Positions 63,941 through 64,000 of a DNA stretch of 64,000 bases are shown here, one piece after another (within the stretch, counting starts at the first letter, position 1; each line of letters begins with the position of its first letter). This stretch comes from Litorilituus lipolyticus (GTDB lineage Bacteria > Pseudomonadota > Gammaproteobacteria > Enterobacterales > Alteromonadaceae), in NCBI RefSeq assembly GCF_006439335.1, contig NZ_SAWY01000041.1:254775-318774 (forward strand). Direction: 5' to 3'. The notes under the pieces were generated by a model. It did no database searches. It saw nothing but the letters and a program-made list of their open reading frames with translations, and was not told the origin of the DNA. Made by a program: the position numbers and the translations under genes.

Positions 63941-64000
63941 TTACAGTGACTGTAAAAAACTCTGAACATGTGGCTTCACATTGGTTTGCCATGGTTTAGA
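63941..64000 (-). CDS. C-terminal end of a minus-strand gene (cut by window edge)
   Basis: The last 19 codons before the edge read, on the minus strand, SKPWQTNVKPHVQSFLQSL and then a TAA. The pattern of a Trp/Pro-rich tail ending FLxxL resembles the C-terminus of LysR-type regulators, which often neighbour gcdH, but this is too short to assign. The stop codon lies in a small palindrome TTACAGTGACTGTAA. Confidence 0.4.
   Translation of the reverse strand, partial: SKPWQTNVKPHVQSFLQSL

Noticed and set aside
63941-63955. The palindrome TTACAGTGACTGTAA as an operator
   Set aside because: It overlaps the stop codon of a partial minus-strand gene and is remote from any start; probably chance or a 3' hairpin.

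Overview
The window looks like chromosomal DNA of an AT-rich marine gammaproteobacterium of the Alteromonadales, most likely near Colwellia or Thalassotalea. This is inferred from gene content and protein style (FadH, YiiM, GcdH, MipA/OmpV and DUF3019 types, many TonB receptors, tetratricopeptide GGDEF proteins), not from a marker gene. No rRNA, tRNA, CRISPR array, transposase or phage gene was recognised. Genes are densely packed; the only gene-free stretch above 300 bases is 6024-6406.

Layout. 1-784: 5' part of a TraF-like outer-membrane protein and a small membrane-associated protein. 864-3398: ZnuD-like zinc TonB receptor with four His/acid-rich loops, behind a perfect Zur-type palindrome (446-460). 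3491-6023: orphan periplasmic binding protein, CvfB-like S1 protein, TerB-like protein (all minus). 6407-10857: two-gene RND efflux system. 10980-24921: first lobe of a secondary-metabolite locus: Sfp-type phosphopantetheinyl transferase, PlsC-like acyltransferase, PqiA-like protein, a minus-strand operon (DarA, DarB, small HTH-like protein, BtrH-like acyltransferase), and a plus-strand run with DUF2141, FadH, ABC exporter, acyl carrier protein and an unusual ketosynthase fused to a chain-length-factor-like half; a YiiM-type MOSC protein closes it. 25100-32378: two GGDEF cyclases, methyltransferase, triheme cytochrome, FAD oxidoreductase. 32591-48125: a full aryl polyene (APE) cluster in almost the canonical order (CLF, two ACPs, membrane protein, ligase, dehydratase, glycosyltransferase, acyltransferase, aromatic ammonia lyase, thioesterase, LolA-like, MMPL exporter, DUF3261 lipoprotein, KS, dehydratase, ketoreductase, KS). 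48131-52649: MipA/OmpV protein, feoAB behind a Fur-type box, phosphofructokinase. 52664-56235 (minus): GH109-type hydrolase, nucleotidyltransferase and a NahK-like sugar kinase, a probable N-acetylhexosamine salvage unit. 56349-59817 (minus): MipA/OmpV, DUF3019, response regulator, histidine kinase. 59935-63833: TonB receptor, glutaryl-CoA dehydrogenase, a small secreted protein; a gene fragment reaches the right edge.

How it fits together. The main system is a probable hybrid dialkylresorcinol/aryl polyene pathway. The ammonia lyase would supply an aryl-acrylic starter, ApeH would load it on an ACP, and ApeO/ApeC with ApeQ, ApeI and ApeP would extend the polyene. DarB and DarA would make a dialkylresorcinol from two ketoacyl chains, as in Bacteroidetes flexirubin loci. 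Both an ABC exporter and the MMPL/LolA route are encoded. The two lobes are about 8 kb apart, with two c-di-GMP cyclase genes between them. The most distinctive single gene is the ketosynthase at 22440-24179, whose C-terminal part resembles the N-terminal half of a ketosynthase with alanine in place of the catalytic cysteine.
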